Made by a program: the position numbers and the translations under genes. From NCBI GenBank assembly GCA_015099395.1, contig AP024096.1, positions 2,480,001 through 2,544,000 on the forward strand: a stretch of 64,000 nucleotides of DNA, written 5' to 3'. Source of the stretch: Ktedonobacteria bacterium brp13. GTDB taxonomy: Bacteria > Chloroflexota > Ktedonobacteria > Ktedonobacterales > Ktedonobacteraceae. A model generated the notes under the pieces. It did not search any database. It was not told where the DNA came from and saw only the letters and a program-made list of their open reading frames with translations. Positions 34,257 to 42,277 of the stretch are shown piece after piece. Within the stretch, counting starts at the first letter, position 1. Each line of letters opens with the position of its first letter.

Positions 34257-34314
34257 GGGTGGAAAGCGTCACTGAGGAACCTCTGCACAAACATGCACCG
34301 GGTGGAAAGCGTCA
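34257..34314. promoter_or_regulatory. Direct repeats GGGTGGAAAGCGTCA spaced 43 bp (candidate operator)
   Basis: GGGTGGAAAGCGTCA occurs at 34257-34271 and again, identical, at 34300-34314, so the repeats lie 43 bp apart, about four helical turns. The pair sits between the divergent BTAD and response-regulator genes. The same core GAAAGCGTCA with the same 43-bp spacing recurs at 44775 and 44818. Direct repeats on one face of the helix are typical for SARP and OmpR-family regulators. Confidence 0.6.
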
Positions 34315-34411
34315 ACAGGGCAACCGATACGCTACGATAGAGTGGTACTCCATAACGAGCCCGTATGCATCAAAGACGGATAGATAGCTCTCTTGTTGGC
34401 GGAGGCAAAAC

Positions 34412-35116
34412 GTGAAGACAATACTTATCACGAAGATAGAAGCAGATATACACTACGTGCTCAGTAATACGCTTTCAGCTCACGACTATACCATTGTAGA
34501 GCTTCCATCCAACCACAGTGTGCTTGAAGAGATACTACGGCTTGAACCTGATCTGTTGGTACTTGACAGTCATGAGCTTGACCTCTGTTCATCCATTCGT
34601 CAGAGACGACTTACCCTGCCAATCATTTTCTTAGGATCAGCCACGAATGCACGTCTGATCGTACAAGCACTTGACCGTGGAGCTGATGATTATGTGATCT
34701 ATCCATGGGCAATTGGCGAATTAGCTGCACGTATTCGTGCGAAGCTGCGACTGGGACGCAGAAGTACTCAGATAATGGAAGAACCGCATTGTTTCACGAG
34801 CCGTGATGGATATCTCTCTTTGAATGTTTTTCGCCATGAAGTACTCGTTGATGGGCATCTCGTTCAGTTGACAAGAACAGCGTTTGCGATTCTACAGATA
34901 TTGATGACGAATGCTGAAAAGGTGTTAACGCATCGCATGCTTTTACAGCAGGTATGGGGGGATGAATATGGAGAGGAGATAGAGTATGTGCGTGTCTATA
35001 TCCGACATATTCGGCTCAAAGTTGAGGAAGATCCATCCCATCCGTGCTATATCCTTACGGAACCAGGTGTTGGCTACGTTTTTAGATCATCTCCTCGTAA
35101 GAAGCTGAACAAATGA
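34412..35116 (+). CDS. OmpR-family response regulator with an atypical receiver
   Basis: The protein has 234 residues; GTG start after GGCGGAGG. The receiver keeps the phosphate-acceptor Asp52 (LLVLDSHE) but lacks the acidic pair after strand 1 (ILITKIEAD instead of a DD/DE pair) and has Tyr97-Pro in place of the Lys-Pro of strand 5. It therefore may not be phosphorylated in the normal way. The C-terminal winged helix is intact (LTRTAFAILQILM, then YIRHIRLKVEEDP and GVGYVF). No histidine kinase gene is next to it. It is the first gene of the plus-strand cluster and probably regulates it together with the BTAD protein. Confidence 0.88.
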   Translation: MKTILITKIEADIHYVLSNTLSAHDYTIVELPSNHSVLEEILRLEPDLLVLDSHELDLCSSIRQRRLTLPIIFLGSATNARLIVQALDRGADDYVIYPWAIGELAARIRAKLRLGRRSTQIMEEPHCFTSRDGYLSLNVFRHEVLVDGHLVQLTRTAFAILQILMTNAEKVLTHRMLLQQVWGDEYGEEIEYVRVYIRHIRLKVEEDPSHPCYILTEPGVGYVFRSSPRKKLNK

Positions 35117-35219
35117 AAAATGATCAGTCTCGAAAAATAGTGCGTATCTCGAACGGTGTGTGAGCAGTCCCTGTATCGTATCTTCGACCAGTTTACAAAT
35201 AGGAAAAAAGGAGATCGTC

Positions 35220-35771
35220 ATGATGGATGAGAGTGCCATTTGCCACCAAGAGCAGCCAGACCAGAAGCGAAAGCTATACCATCTTTCGTGGAACGAGTTC
35301 AATCATCTCACCGCAACACTCGTACAAAGAATACACACAGAACCACTTCCCGATATGATCATTGGGCTTCAGCGGGGAGGGCTGATTCCTGCTGTCATGC
35401 TTTCCCATCATTTAGGCGTACAGGCGTTTCTCTCACTACCGATAAGAAGGACAACCTCTGATAGCGTGTATGCCGCAAAAATGCTTCCAGAGATTGGAAC
35501 GATTGCTTGCGTTGAACAGATAGCAGGCAAACATATCCTGATTGTTGACGACATTGTTGGATCAGGAGCCACCTTGAGAGCAGCACTCCGTCTATTGCAA
35601 CACTATCAGCCCACTCACATCCAGAGTGTGGTTTACATCGTCAATCGAGAACATTGGAATCCAGTCAACACAGGGGAACCGGAGGAGAGCGTGACCTTTG
35701 TTGGGAAAGAACTCTCTGGCTGGGTCGTGTTTCCCTGGGAAAAACCTGCAGAGGCGCAGTTATGTTCATAG
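35220..35771 (+). CDS. Purine-type phosphoribosyltransferase
   Basis: The protein has 183 residues from the ATG at 35220 after AAAAAAGGAG. The PRPP-binding loop is ILIVDDIVGSGATLRAAL; the N-terminal PPi loop is IIGLQRGGLIPA; the tail ends GWVVFPWE as in archaeal-type hypoxanthine/xanthine-guanine phosphoribosyltransferases. It would join a purine-like base to ribose-5-phosphate. In this cluster, with QueD and a queE remnant, the base could be a deazapurine, but that is inference. The next kinase gene follows within 60 bases, so the two are probably in one operon. Confidence 0.85.
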   Translation: MMDESAICHQEQPDQKRKLYHLSWNEFNHLTATLVQRIHTEPLPDMIIGLQRGGLIPAVMLSHHLGVQAFLSLPIRRTTSDSVYAAKMLPEIGTIACVEQIAGKHILIVDDIVGSGATLRAALRLLQHYQPTHIQSVVYIVNREHWNPVNTGEPEESVTFVGKELSGWVVFPWEKPAEAQLCS

Positions 35772-35830
35772 CACAGAACGCAGCGAAGGAGACTGATGTC
35801 GGTCGTCAATTGATCATGAAAGGGAGTGCT

Positions 35831-36517
35831 ATGAGTGCTATGACCGACCAGATCAAAGGAGTGGATGCCAGCCTTGAGGGAATTAGTGGATGTGGAAAAT
35901 CGTATATCCTTTCACAACTTCGTGAGGCACTCCACGACGTTCCCGTCACGATAATCGAGGAAGTCGAAGATCGGGAAGGAGCAGCACTTGATCAAGGGAT
36001 CGTCGCATTGCTCAGAAAGCATGGGGATCGGTACTTTCGTAGTGGTCATCCACGCACTGAAACCCTCCTCCTCCTCGCACTCAAAGCCTATGATGCCGAA
36101 GTCGAAATCATGCCCGCACTGGCAGCGGGGCATTTTGTGCTTGAAGATCGTAGTATTGATACTGTTGCCATTTATCAAGCACTGATCCTCGCGCCATCAG
36201 AACCACAGAAGCAACTGGAAACGGCCAATATGCTGTACCAGTTTGCCTGCCAGTGGAGACAACCGCCTCAGGTGACCTTCCTAATAGAGGATGACTTCAC
36301 CACCTGCCTTGAACGGGCGCAACGACGCTCGGCGAACCTTTATTCGGCGGAAGAAACCGCATTACTCCATGCTGCGGCGAACTTGTATGATCGCTACGCG
36401 GCTCAGGAGCACCATCGTGAACGTATTGTACGACTGGATAGACAACAGATGGATTTCGAGGAAATCGTGCGCGTTATTCAAACGACGCTCGTCACTTGGC
36501 AAACAAGAGGGGAGTAA
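35831..36517 (+). CDS. Thymidylate-kinase-like P-loop protein, copy 1
   Basis: The protein has 228 residues from the ATG at 35831 (AAAGGGAG before it). P-loop GISGCGKS lies at 17-24. The VLEDRSIDTVAIYQ segment corresponds to the DRY lid and substrate region of dTMP kinases, and FLIEDDFTTCLERAQRR to the P-loop kinase helix with arginines. The sequence is far from housekeeping Tmk, so the substrate may be another nucleotide or a small molecule. A paralogue of the same design is at 41437. It is followed by the radical SAM gene after 5 bases. Confidence 0.8.
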   Translation: MSAMTDQIKGVDASLEGISGCGKSYILSQLREALHDVPVTIIEEVEDREGAALDQGIVALLRKHGDRYFRSGHPRTETLLLLALKAYDAEVEIMPALAAGHFVLEDRSIDTVAIYQALILAPSEPQKQLETANMLYQFACQWRQPPQVTFLIEDDFTTCLERAQRRSANLYSAEETALLHAAANLYDRYAAQEHHRERIVRLDRQQMDFEEIVRVIQTTLVTWQTRGE

Positions 36518-36522
36518 TCAGT

Positions 36523-37575
36523 ATGCAGCAAGGAGCTACCTTATTATGGGCACTTCGATCACCCTGCAATCTTGGATGTCTCTATTGTTACTTCGGAACA
36601 ATCGAAGATACGGGCAGGCGCGAGACAACACCCGGTGCACTCAGTCACATTGGACGCGATGATATCTCGCTTCATGACGCACTCTTCTTTATTTCTACCA
36701 TGACTCCTGAGTGCGTGCGTCGCGTTTTTGTCGCAGGTGGCGAGCCGTTAGTCTGGCGGGGAACCATGTCTGTCCTGGCGGCGCTCAAGGCTCAAGGCTG
36801 TGAAGTCATCGTCTGTACAAATGGTCTACCCTTACAGAAACAGGAGCTATGTCGCAGTTTACTCGATCTCTCCATTGATGCGGTCTCTATCTCATTAGAT
36901 TCGTATGATGCTCAGTACAACGATCACTGGAGACGAGATAAGAGCGGTCAAGGATGGAAAGGGGTGGTTCAAGGCATAGAGACATTGATACAGCAGCGCA
37001 ATGAGCGAAGCGCCTCGACGAAAATCGGCGTGTACTCCGTCATCACTCGGCGCAATCTGGCTCAGATGGTCGCAACCGGCCGATTCGTGGCCGATCTTGG
37101 CGTGGATTATTTCATCGTCCAACCGATAGCACTGGCCTCTGATCATCCACTCTTTGGAGAACTGAGCCTTGAAGCCTGTCACCGAGAAGCATTTCAAGCG
37201 CAAATCCACGCACTTCATCAGGCACACCTCGGGATACATTTAGCCCATCCATCCTACATTCAACAGGTGCTTACGACACTCTCGCCAGGTCCTCTTCCTG
37301 TGATCAAAAGCTGTTTTGGAGGCCGAGACCTGTTTTTTATTGAACCAAATGGCAGCGTCTGGGATTGCCCATCCATGGATAAAATCCAACAGACTCCATC
37401 CACTCACTATCGCACGATGAAAGGGGCATCAGCAGAAGCGCTCTTCTCACGGGAGAGACGCGGTAGAAATACTGATTGTACGTTATTTTCGCAAGATTGC
37501 GTGAATATGTGGCAGTTAATGCAGTTCGACGCTATCCTCACACAAGAAAGGCGTACGCATGAGCAACTTCTTTGA
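36523..37575 (+). CDS. Radical SAM enzyme with SPASM-like C-terminal cysteines
   Basis: The protein has 350 residues from the ATG at 36523 (AGAGGGGAG before it). The [4Fe-4S] motif is CNLGCLYC (Cys15, Cys19, Cys22), followed by the VFVAGGEPL Gly-rich SAM-binding turn. Near the C-terminus SCFGGRDLFFIEPNGSVWDC, then CTLFSQDC, form a second cysteine set like SPASM/Twitch domains. These enzymes modify peptides, sugars or nucleosides by hydrogen abstraction. It is not a QueE: it is too long and lacks that N-terminus. It overlaps the aminotransferase gene by 17 bases. Confidence 0.88.
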   Translation: MQQGATLLWALRSPCNLGCLYCYFGTIEDTGRRETTPGALSHIGRDDISLHDALFFISTMTPECVRRVFVAGGEPLVWRGTMSVLAALKAQGCEVIVCTNGLPLQKQELCRSLLDLSIDAVSISLDSYDAQYNDHWRRDKSGQGWKGVVQGIETLIQQRNERSASTKIGVYSVITRRNLAQMVATGRFVADLGVDYFIVQPIALASDHPLFGELSLEACHREAFQAQIHALHQAHLGIHLAHPSYIQQVLTTLSPGPLPVIKSCFGGRDLFFIEPNGSVWDCPSMDKIQQTPSTHYRTMKGASAEALFSRERRGRNTDCTLFSQDCVNMWQLMQFDAILTQERRTHEQLL

Positions 37576-38650
37576 CATGGCCTGTAATACTGAGACATTG
37601 TTGCACCGGTCCCTGACGCCGTTTGCATCCCCTGAAGTCCAGGGGTATGAAATGGCATTGTGTCGCTACTTTGGGGTCGAAGAAGCCATCGCGGTAGCAT
37701 CTGGAACCGCTGCGATCCACTGTGCGCTTGCCGCGCTGGACATCGGGCCTGGCGATGAGGTGCTGGTCCCCTCACTTGCGGTGGTGATGTCCATTGTGCC
37801 TGTTCTCTATCAAGGGGCCACACCCATTTTTGTCGATTCCGCACCCGGACGAGTGGATTTCGACTATGAAGATCTGGAACGAAAAATCACCCCTCGGACG
37901 AAAGCTATTCTTCCCGTCTACCTGTGGGGTTGTGGTTATACTATGGATCAGCTTATGCAAGTTGCGACCATGCATCATCTCGCGGTGATTGAGGACGCCT
38001 GTCAAGCACATGGTTCTCAATGGCAAGGGCGATATCTGGGAACCTGGGGGAAGATAGGGTGTTTTTCAACGAAAGACGGAAAGATTATGTCCACCTGGGA
38101 AGGAGGGTTCCTGCTGACCAACGATCACCATCTCGCCGAGAAGTGCCGCGCATTGAGGACCCATTGGGCGAAAGCTGCACACGATCCCACGCACTATAGC
38201 CAACTTGGATACAACTATCGTTTCCCAGAAGTTCTTGCATGGCTCGGACACAAGCAGGTGGACGCTTTGGATCGCCTCCTTGCCCACCGCTATGCGCAGT
38301 CTATGTACCTTTTAAAAGGACTGGCAACCGAGTTAGAATCCTACCACTACGCTGGACCGGAGCGTTCAAATCTCTTTAGCCCGGTTTTCCTGCTCAGTGA
38401 GGAAGAGGGCAGAAAAGGAATCGCCGCCCGCCTCGCTAAACGTGGCGTTGCCAATAGTGTCGGTAGTTTCGGCTTGAAACCCGCCCACTTGTGGCCTATC
38501 TTTGCGCATTGCTCACCTCACCCAATTGTGACCCCTCACACACAGCAATTCCTTTCACGAGTGCTCGCCATTTCTGTCCTTCCTCAATACACGGATGAGG
38601 AACTTGATGGAATCATCGAAGTGATCACATCGACGCTTGGGGAGGGATAA
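37559..38650 (+). CDS. DegT/DnrJ/EryC1-family PLP aminotransferase
   Basis: The protein has 363 residues. Fold-type I signatures are ASGTAAIHCALAAL (48-60), VIEDACQAHG with Asp146 against the pyridine nitrogen, and CFSTKDGKIMSTWEGG with Lys175 as the probable Schiff-base lysine before the W/G-E-G-G turn. DegT enzymes usually aminate keto-sugars; some act as dehydratases. The start overlaps the radical SAM gene, which points to tight coupling of the two steps. Stop and next start abut (TAA ATG). The substrate is unknown. Confidence 0.9.
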   Translation: MSNFFDMACNTETLLHRSLTPFASPEVQGYEMALCRYFGVEEAIAVASGTAAIHCALAALDIGPGDEVLVPSLAVVMSIVPVLYQGATPIFVDSAPGRVDFDYEDLERKITPRTKAILPVYLWGCGYTMDQLMQVATMHHLAVIEDACQAHGSQWQGRYLGTWGKIGCFSTKDGKIMSTWEGGFLLTNDHHLAEKCRALRTHWAKAAHDPTHYSQLGYNYRFPEVLAWLGHKQVDALDRLLAHRYAQSMYLLKGLATELESYHYAGPERSNLFSPVFLLSEEEGRKGIAARLAKRGVANSVGSFGLKPAHLWPIFAHCSPHPIVTPHTQQFLSRVLAISVLPQYTDEELDGIIEVITSTLGEG

Positions 38651-39322
38651 ATGACCAGGAATCAACCAAGAGCCATCCAAAACGTGCAATTGATCAAAGA
38701 GGTTTCATTTGTGGTTTTTGATTTTGAGACCGTTACACCTACTGGTCGACCACCTGAGCCATTAGAATTAGCGGCGATATCTCTTGCACCTGGATTGTCT
38801 ATCGATCAGGCAGAGAGTCAAAGTTGGCTTATCAAACCTCCTAAAGAGGCTCCTCTCACTCCATTTGACACACAGCAGACAGGCATTCGCAGACAGGATA
38901 TTCAAGATGCACCAAGCGCCTCCACTGTTCTTGAGGAGTTTGATCACTGGTTACCACGTGGAACAGTAATGCTTGTTGCGCATAACGCTCGCTACGACAC
39001 AGCTATTGTGCACCGATTTGAACGAAACTGTCCATATGCAGCCTCGCTCCCTTATGTAGATACGCTAGCACTTGGAAAACACCTTGTACCGCATCTCTCT
39101 AACTACAAACTCGATACACTCGCCAATCATTTTGCGTTGCCAATCCCAACGCAACGACATCGTGCATTACCAGATGTAAAAGTAACGGCGCACATTTTTC
39201 TTCACCTTATCTCTCTGCTCGCATCTGGTTCTCAGACAACAATAGCTGATCTACTTCATCTCGCTGGATACAAAGTTAAGTCCGTCCAGCAGAATATCCC
39301 AACCCAAACAACGCTGTGGTAG
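38651..39322 (+). CDS. DnaQ-like DEDDh 3'-5' exonuclease
   Basis: The protein has 223 residues and starts right after the aminotransferase stop, with GGGGAGGG as ribosome site. The catalytic set is complete: Asp24 and Glu26 in VVFDFET, Asp116 in HNARYD, His170 and Asp175 in QRHRALPDVK. It should degrade nucleic acid or hydrolyse nucleotide phosphodiesters with two metal ions. An exonuclease inside a biosynthesis-like operon is unusual; it might act on an oligonucleotide or recycle a modified nucleotide. The last 40 residues are extra and unrecognised. Confidence 0.87.
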   Translation: MTRNQPRAIQNVQLIKEVSFVVFDFETVTPTGRPPEPLELAAISLAPGLSIDQAESQSWLIKPPKEAPLTPFDTQQTGIRRQDIQDAPSASTVLEEFDHWLPRGTVMLVAHNARYDTAIVHRFERNCPYAASLPYVDTLALGKHLVPHLSNYKLDTLANHFALPIPTQRHRALPDVKVTAHIFLHLISLLASGSQTTIADLLHLAGYKVKSVQQNIPTQTTLW

Positions 39323-39365
39323 CACCCTTGGGCAACATACGAAAAGAAGAAGGAGGATAGGTTCG

Positions 39366-39776
39366 ATGACCTTGTCAGCAGTCCTTACAAAAACCTTTCA
39401 TTTTGAGGCAGCGCACTCTTTACCGGGCCATCGGGGAAAATGTGCACGCCTTCACGGGCACTCCTATCGGCTAGAGGTTTCGGTACGAGGACCTATCAAA
39501 GAGGCTCCCAATACATCTGATGATGGCATGGTGATAGATTTTGGAGATCTCGTCGTAGCAGTGCATACATCAGTGATCGAGATGCTCGACCATCAAAATC
39601 TGAACGACGTGCTCGACATTCGCACGACAGCCGAGAACCTCGCGCACTGGATCTGGGACGCACTCGTTGCAGGCGGCATCCCAGATACGCTGCTCCAAAG
39701 CATTCGTCTGTGGGAAACAGAAACTGGTTCAGTTGAAATCACGCACGCAGAGCGACAAGAGGAGGAAGCGAGATGA
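39366..39776 (+). CDS. queD: 6-pyruvoyl-tetrahydropterin synthase / 6-carboxytetrahydropterin synthase (QueD family)
   Basis: The protein has 136 residues; ribosome site AAGGAGG. Zinc ligands are His17 (FEAAHSL), His30 and His32 (LHGHSY), and the catalytic Cys26 lies in GKCARLHGH. The segment VIDFGDLV and the final WETETGSVEI match QueD. QueD converts dihydroneopterin triphosphate to 6-carboxy-tetrahydropterin, the first committed step to 7-deazaguanine. A queE remnant overlaps its stop by ATGA, which supports the 7-deazapurine role over a biopterin one. It may still serve tRNA queuosine rather than this cluster. Confidence 0.9.
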   Translation: MTLSAVLTKTFHFEAAHSLPGHRGKCARLHGHSYRLEVSVRGPIKEAPNTSDDGMVIDFGDLVVAVHTSVIEMLDHQNLNDVLDIRTTAENLAHWIWDALVAGGIPDTLLQSIRLWETETGSVEITHAERQEEEAR

Positions 39777-39886
39777 ACCAGAAGCAATCGCCCAAAATCA
39801 TGGTTTCGCAGTGAGTTGAAGACATCATTCAAGAAGAAGGCAACCTCATTGGTTATCCGACTGTCTTTATGCGTACAAAGGCGTGA
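39773..39886 (+). pseudogene. queE (7-carboxy-7-deazaguanine synthase) N-terminal remnant
   Basis: The frame starts with ATGA overlapping queD, runs 13 codons to TGA (39812-39814), then continues IIQEEGNLIGYPTVFMRT and stops again at 39884. That block matches the QueE N-terminus (S-I-Q-G-E-G-x-L-I-G-x-P-T-V-F-x-R), which in intact enzymes leads directly into the Cys-rich radical SAM motif. Everything after it is missing. The following 70 bases have no recognised coding content. Confidence 0.7.
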
Positions 39887-39958
39887 AAGAGTACCGCTTC
39901 AAGAATCAGCGCTTTGGACAAGACGTAGCGAAACATCAACCGTCTCTTTGGAGTGTGT

Positions 39959-40543
39959 ATGTCACTTATGAATATAGCAAAGCGAGAAATCACGTGTAAG
40001 CTTGTTTACTACGGCATAGGTCTTTGTGGGAAAACAACGAATCTGCGCTACATCCATCAAGCGGTCAATCCACAGGACGTAGGCGAGATGGTCTCGATAG
40101 ATACAGACACAGAACGAACACTCTATTTTGACCTCCTGCCCCTCGAACTAGGGAAAGCACATGGTTTCGACATTCGTTTCCAACTGTATACCGTTCCAGG
40201 TCAAATTCTGTATCAACAGACTCGTATCTCAGTTCTTAAGGGCGCTGACTGTGTCATTTTTGTGGCAGATTCACAGGTGAGCAAGTTACACGAAAACATC
40301 GAATGCTGGAACGAGTTACAAGAACAGTTGCGGCGTATGAAGAAAGACGCCTCAACATTTCCACTCGTTTTGCAGTGGAATAAGCGCGATCTGCAAGATA
40401 CGTTGCCCGTTTCGGTCCTTGAAAAATACGTAAATCCGTATCATGCAACCAGTTTTGAGGCCACCGCACGTACAGGGAAAGGTGTTATTGAGAGCCTCCG
40501 CGCTGGAATTAATACCACCTTACGGAAACTCGAGCGTTCCTAA
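39959..40543 (+). CDS. MglA-like Ras-type small GTPase
   Basis: The protein has 194 residues from the ATG at 39959 (GGAG before it); a GTG at 39953 is possible. P-loop YYGIGLCGKTTNL (G19-T26), switch II TVPGQ (79-82, with Pro where Ras has Ala) and the base-specificity motif NKRD (141-144) are present. Such GTPases act in bacterial polarity and, in actinomycetes and Chloroflexota, in conservon-like signalling sets with roadblock partners. No roadblock or GAP gene is beside it here. Its job within the cluster is unclear. Confidence 0.88.
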   Translation: MSLMNIAKREITCKLVYYGIGLCGKTTNLRYIHQAVNPQDVGEMVSIDTDTERTLYFDLLPLELGKAHGFDIRFQLYTVPGQILYQQTRISVLKGADCVIFVADSQVSKLHENIECWNELQEQLRRMKKDASTFPLVLQWNKRDLQDTLPVSVLEKYVNPYHATSFEATARTGKGVIESLRAGINTTLRKLERS

Positions 40544-40616
40544 CTATGGTATTGAGCAAAAGTTGCTAGATGAGTAAAGTGTTCTAGAAAAGTATGAACA
40601 GATAAGGAAACAGACA

Positions 40617-41420
40617 ATGAAGGAAGTTCACAGCGGAACACACGTACATGACTATTCGCTTGCACAAATGGATAACTTTTATCAGGCCTTTGCCGCAGGA
40701 AAGATCAAACCAACGAGTATTATGAATTACATACAGCACCTCTTCATTGCTCAATGTTGCCTTCCTGGTAATCACGTTCTTGATGTGTGCTGTGGCCGAG
40801 GATTACAAGTTCCACTTTTAAAGCATGTCGTTCCTGCTCTTGGAGGCTATGTGGGTATCGATATTTCAGAGCAGAACCTGGAAGAGGCTGCTACTGTAAT
40901 ACGCTATGGTGATGGACATATCCCCATATTCCCCTGTGACTTTATTCACGGTGACGTAACGACTGACCTCGTACAGCTTCATAGCTTATTCGATGTCATC
41001 ATCTATACCTCAGCACTAGAGCATATGGAAAAAGCACGAGGGATACAGAGCCTTATCCAGATTGCCCATGTGCTCCATCCGCAAGGCACATTCTATCTCT
41101 CTACTCCATGTACTCCACATACGTTTCCTCCCGCACTCCAGCACCGAGTGCATATATACGAGTGGGACCAAACTGAACTGGAGGAAGAGCTCATGAAGAT
41201 CGGTTTTGAGGTGATTGCACGCTATGGGCTCTTGCCATCTGGAGACAATTCACAGATCATCACGACCTTGAACAACCATTTTGGTTCCGGTGCTTCTCTC
41301 TGGTTTGAGGAGATGCAGAAGAGTATTCCAGCGCCTTTTCTCGGACCGTTTGTAGCCTCAGCACTTCCTGAAATCGCAACAGAACTCTTATACGTTTGCC
41401 GCTGGCAGCAGCAGCAATAA
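40617..41420 (+). CDS. Class I SAM-dependent methyltransferase
   Basis: The protein has 267 residues; AAGGAAACAGACA precedes ATG. Motif I is VLDVCCGRGLQ (54-64), followed by YVGIDISEQNLEEA and the post-motif IYTSALEHMEKARG. The C-terminal half is unlike common families. It lies 16 bases before the second kinase gene. Small-molecule methylation is likely, but the acceptor is unknown. Confidence 0.85.
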   Translation: MKEVHSGTHVHDYSLAQMDNFYQAFAAGKIKPTSIMNYIQHLFIAQCCLPGNHVLDVCCGRGLQVPLLKHVVPALGGYVGIDISEQNLEEAATVIRYGDGHIPIFPCDFIHGDVTTDLVQLHSLFDVIIYTSALEHMEKARGIQSLIQIAHVLHPQGTFYLSTPCTPHTFPPALQHRVHIYEWDQTELEEELMKIGFEVIARYGLLPSGDNSQIITTLNNHFGSGASLWFEEMQKSIPAPFLGPFVASALPEIATELLYVCRWQQQQ

Positions 41421-41436
41421 AACGAGGAAGAGAAAC

Positions 41437-42117
41437 ATGAGACAACAAGACCACGGATGGCTCGTAAGTTTTGAGGGGATTAGTGGATGTGGGAAAACGT
41501 ATCTCATTGAAGCACTCAGATCGAGAGTGTCTATTGAAACCACCACTTTTGTTACTGAGGTGGTTGATCGAGAGGGATCGGCTTTAGATCGTGAGATTAT
41601 TAACATCCTGGCCAAGGCACAAGATCGTTTCTTTCGCGGAGGGAAACCACGAACAGAAACCTTTCTGCTTCTCGCGCTCAAAATGTTTGATTATGAGGCC
41701 CGCATCGCACCAGCGCTAGCAACAGAGCACATAGTGATCGAAGATCGAAGCATCGATACGATTGCCATCTATCAATCGCTGCTCCTCTATCCTGAGAAGA
41801 GCCTTGAGCAACAACTCGAAGTGGCATATGAAATTTATGATCTTGCCGCTCACTGGCGACGAGCGCCTGATCTCACGTTCTTAATCGAAGATCGCTTTGA
41901 TGTCGCATTGAAGCGGGTTGAACAACGCGAAGGACAGAGGTTAGCGGCAGATGAAAGAGCGATCCTCCAACAGGCTGCTCAGCTGTATACGTCCTATGCA
42001 CGCAACTATCCATCTCGTTTTGTGCTATTGAACAGACAGACGTTACCTACTGATACAGTGCTTCAAACAATTAGTAATCATCTTTTGTCGCAAGGGTTAC
42101 AACCGAAAGAAGCATGA
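41437..42117 (+). CDS. Thymidylate-kinase-like P-loop protein, copy 2
   Basis: The protein has 226 residues; ACGAGGAAGAG precedes ATG. P-loop GISGCGKT lies at 14-21. It shares long identical stretches with the protein at 35831, such as DREG-x-ALD, PRTET, EDRSIDT and FLIED, so the two are paralogues that bracket the pathway block. Divergence is spread over the whole chain, which suggests an old duplication and perhaps distinct substrates. A short hairpin follows, so this may be the end of the operon. Confidence 0.8.
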   Translation: MRQQDHGWLVSFEGISGCGKTYLIEALRSRVSIETTTFVTEVVDREGSALDREIINILAKAQDRFFRGGKPRTETFLLLALKMFDYEARIAPALATEHIVIEDRSIDTIAIYQSLLLYPEKSLEQQLEVAYEIYDLAAHWRRAPDLTFLIEDRFDVALKRVEQREGQRLAADERAILQQAAQLYTSYARNYPSRFVLLNRQTLPTDTVLQTISNHLLSQGLQPKEA

Positions 42118-42120
42118 GAC

Positions 42121-42141
42121 ATAAAGCCTTTTTTGCTTTAT
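42121..42141 (+). terminator. Short hairpin with T-rich loop after the kinase operon
   Basis: ATAAAGC and GCTTTAT pair around a CTTTTTT loop, followed by CTTTCTTG. The stem is only 7 bp, so termination is possible but weak. Confidence 0.35.
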
Positions 42142-42277
42142 CTTTCTTGAAACTATACAAATAGGGTTCTGGATGCTATAGTATTCAAAAGGTGGTCGAC
42201 ATGATCCATCACCTTCCCGTTTCGCGGCTTATGTAGAGAGAGACAAGATAGTCATGAGGATGTGAGAGACAAAATCC

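Noticed and set aside
36523-37575. Radical SAM gene as the missing queE
   Set aside because: It is 350 residues with SPASM-like cysteines and lacks the QueE N-terminus, which is instead seen in the remnant at 39773.
39953-40543. Conservon (roadblock-DUF742-GTPase) locus
   Set aside because: The MglA-like GTPase has no roadblock, DUF742 or sensor-kinase gene beside it.
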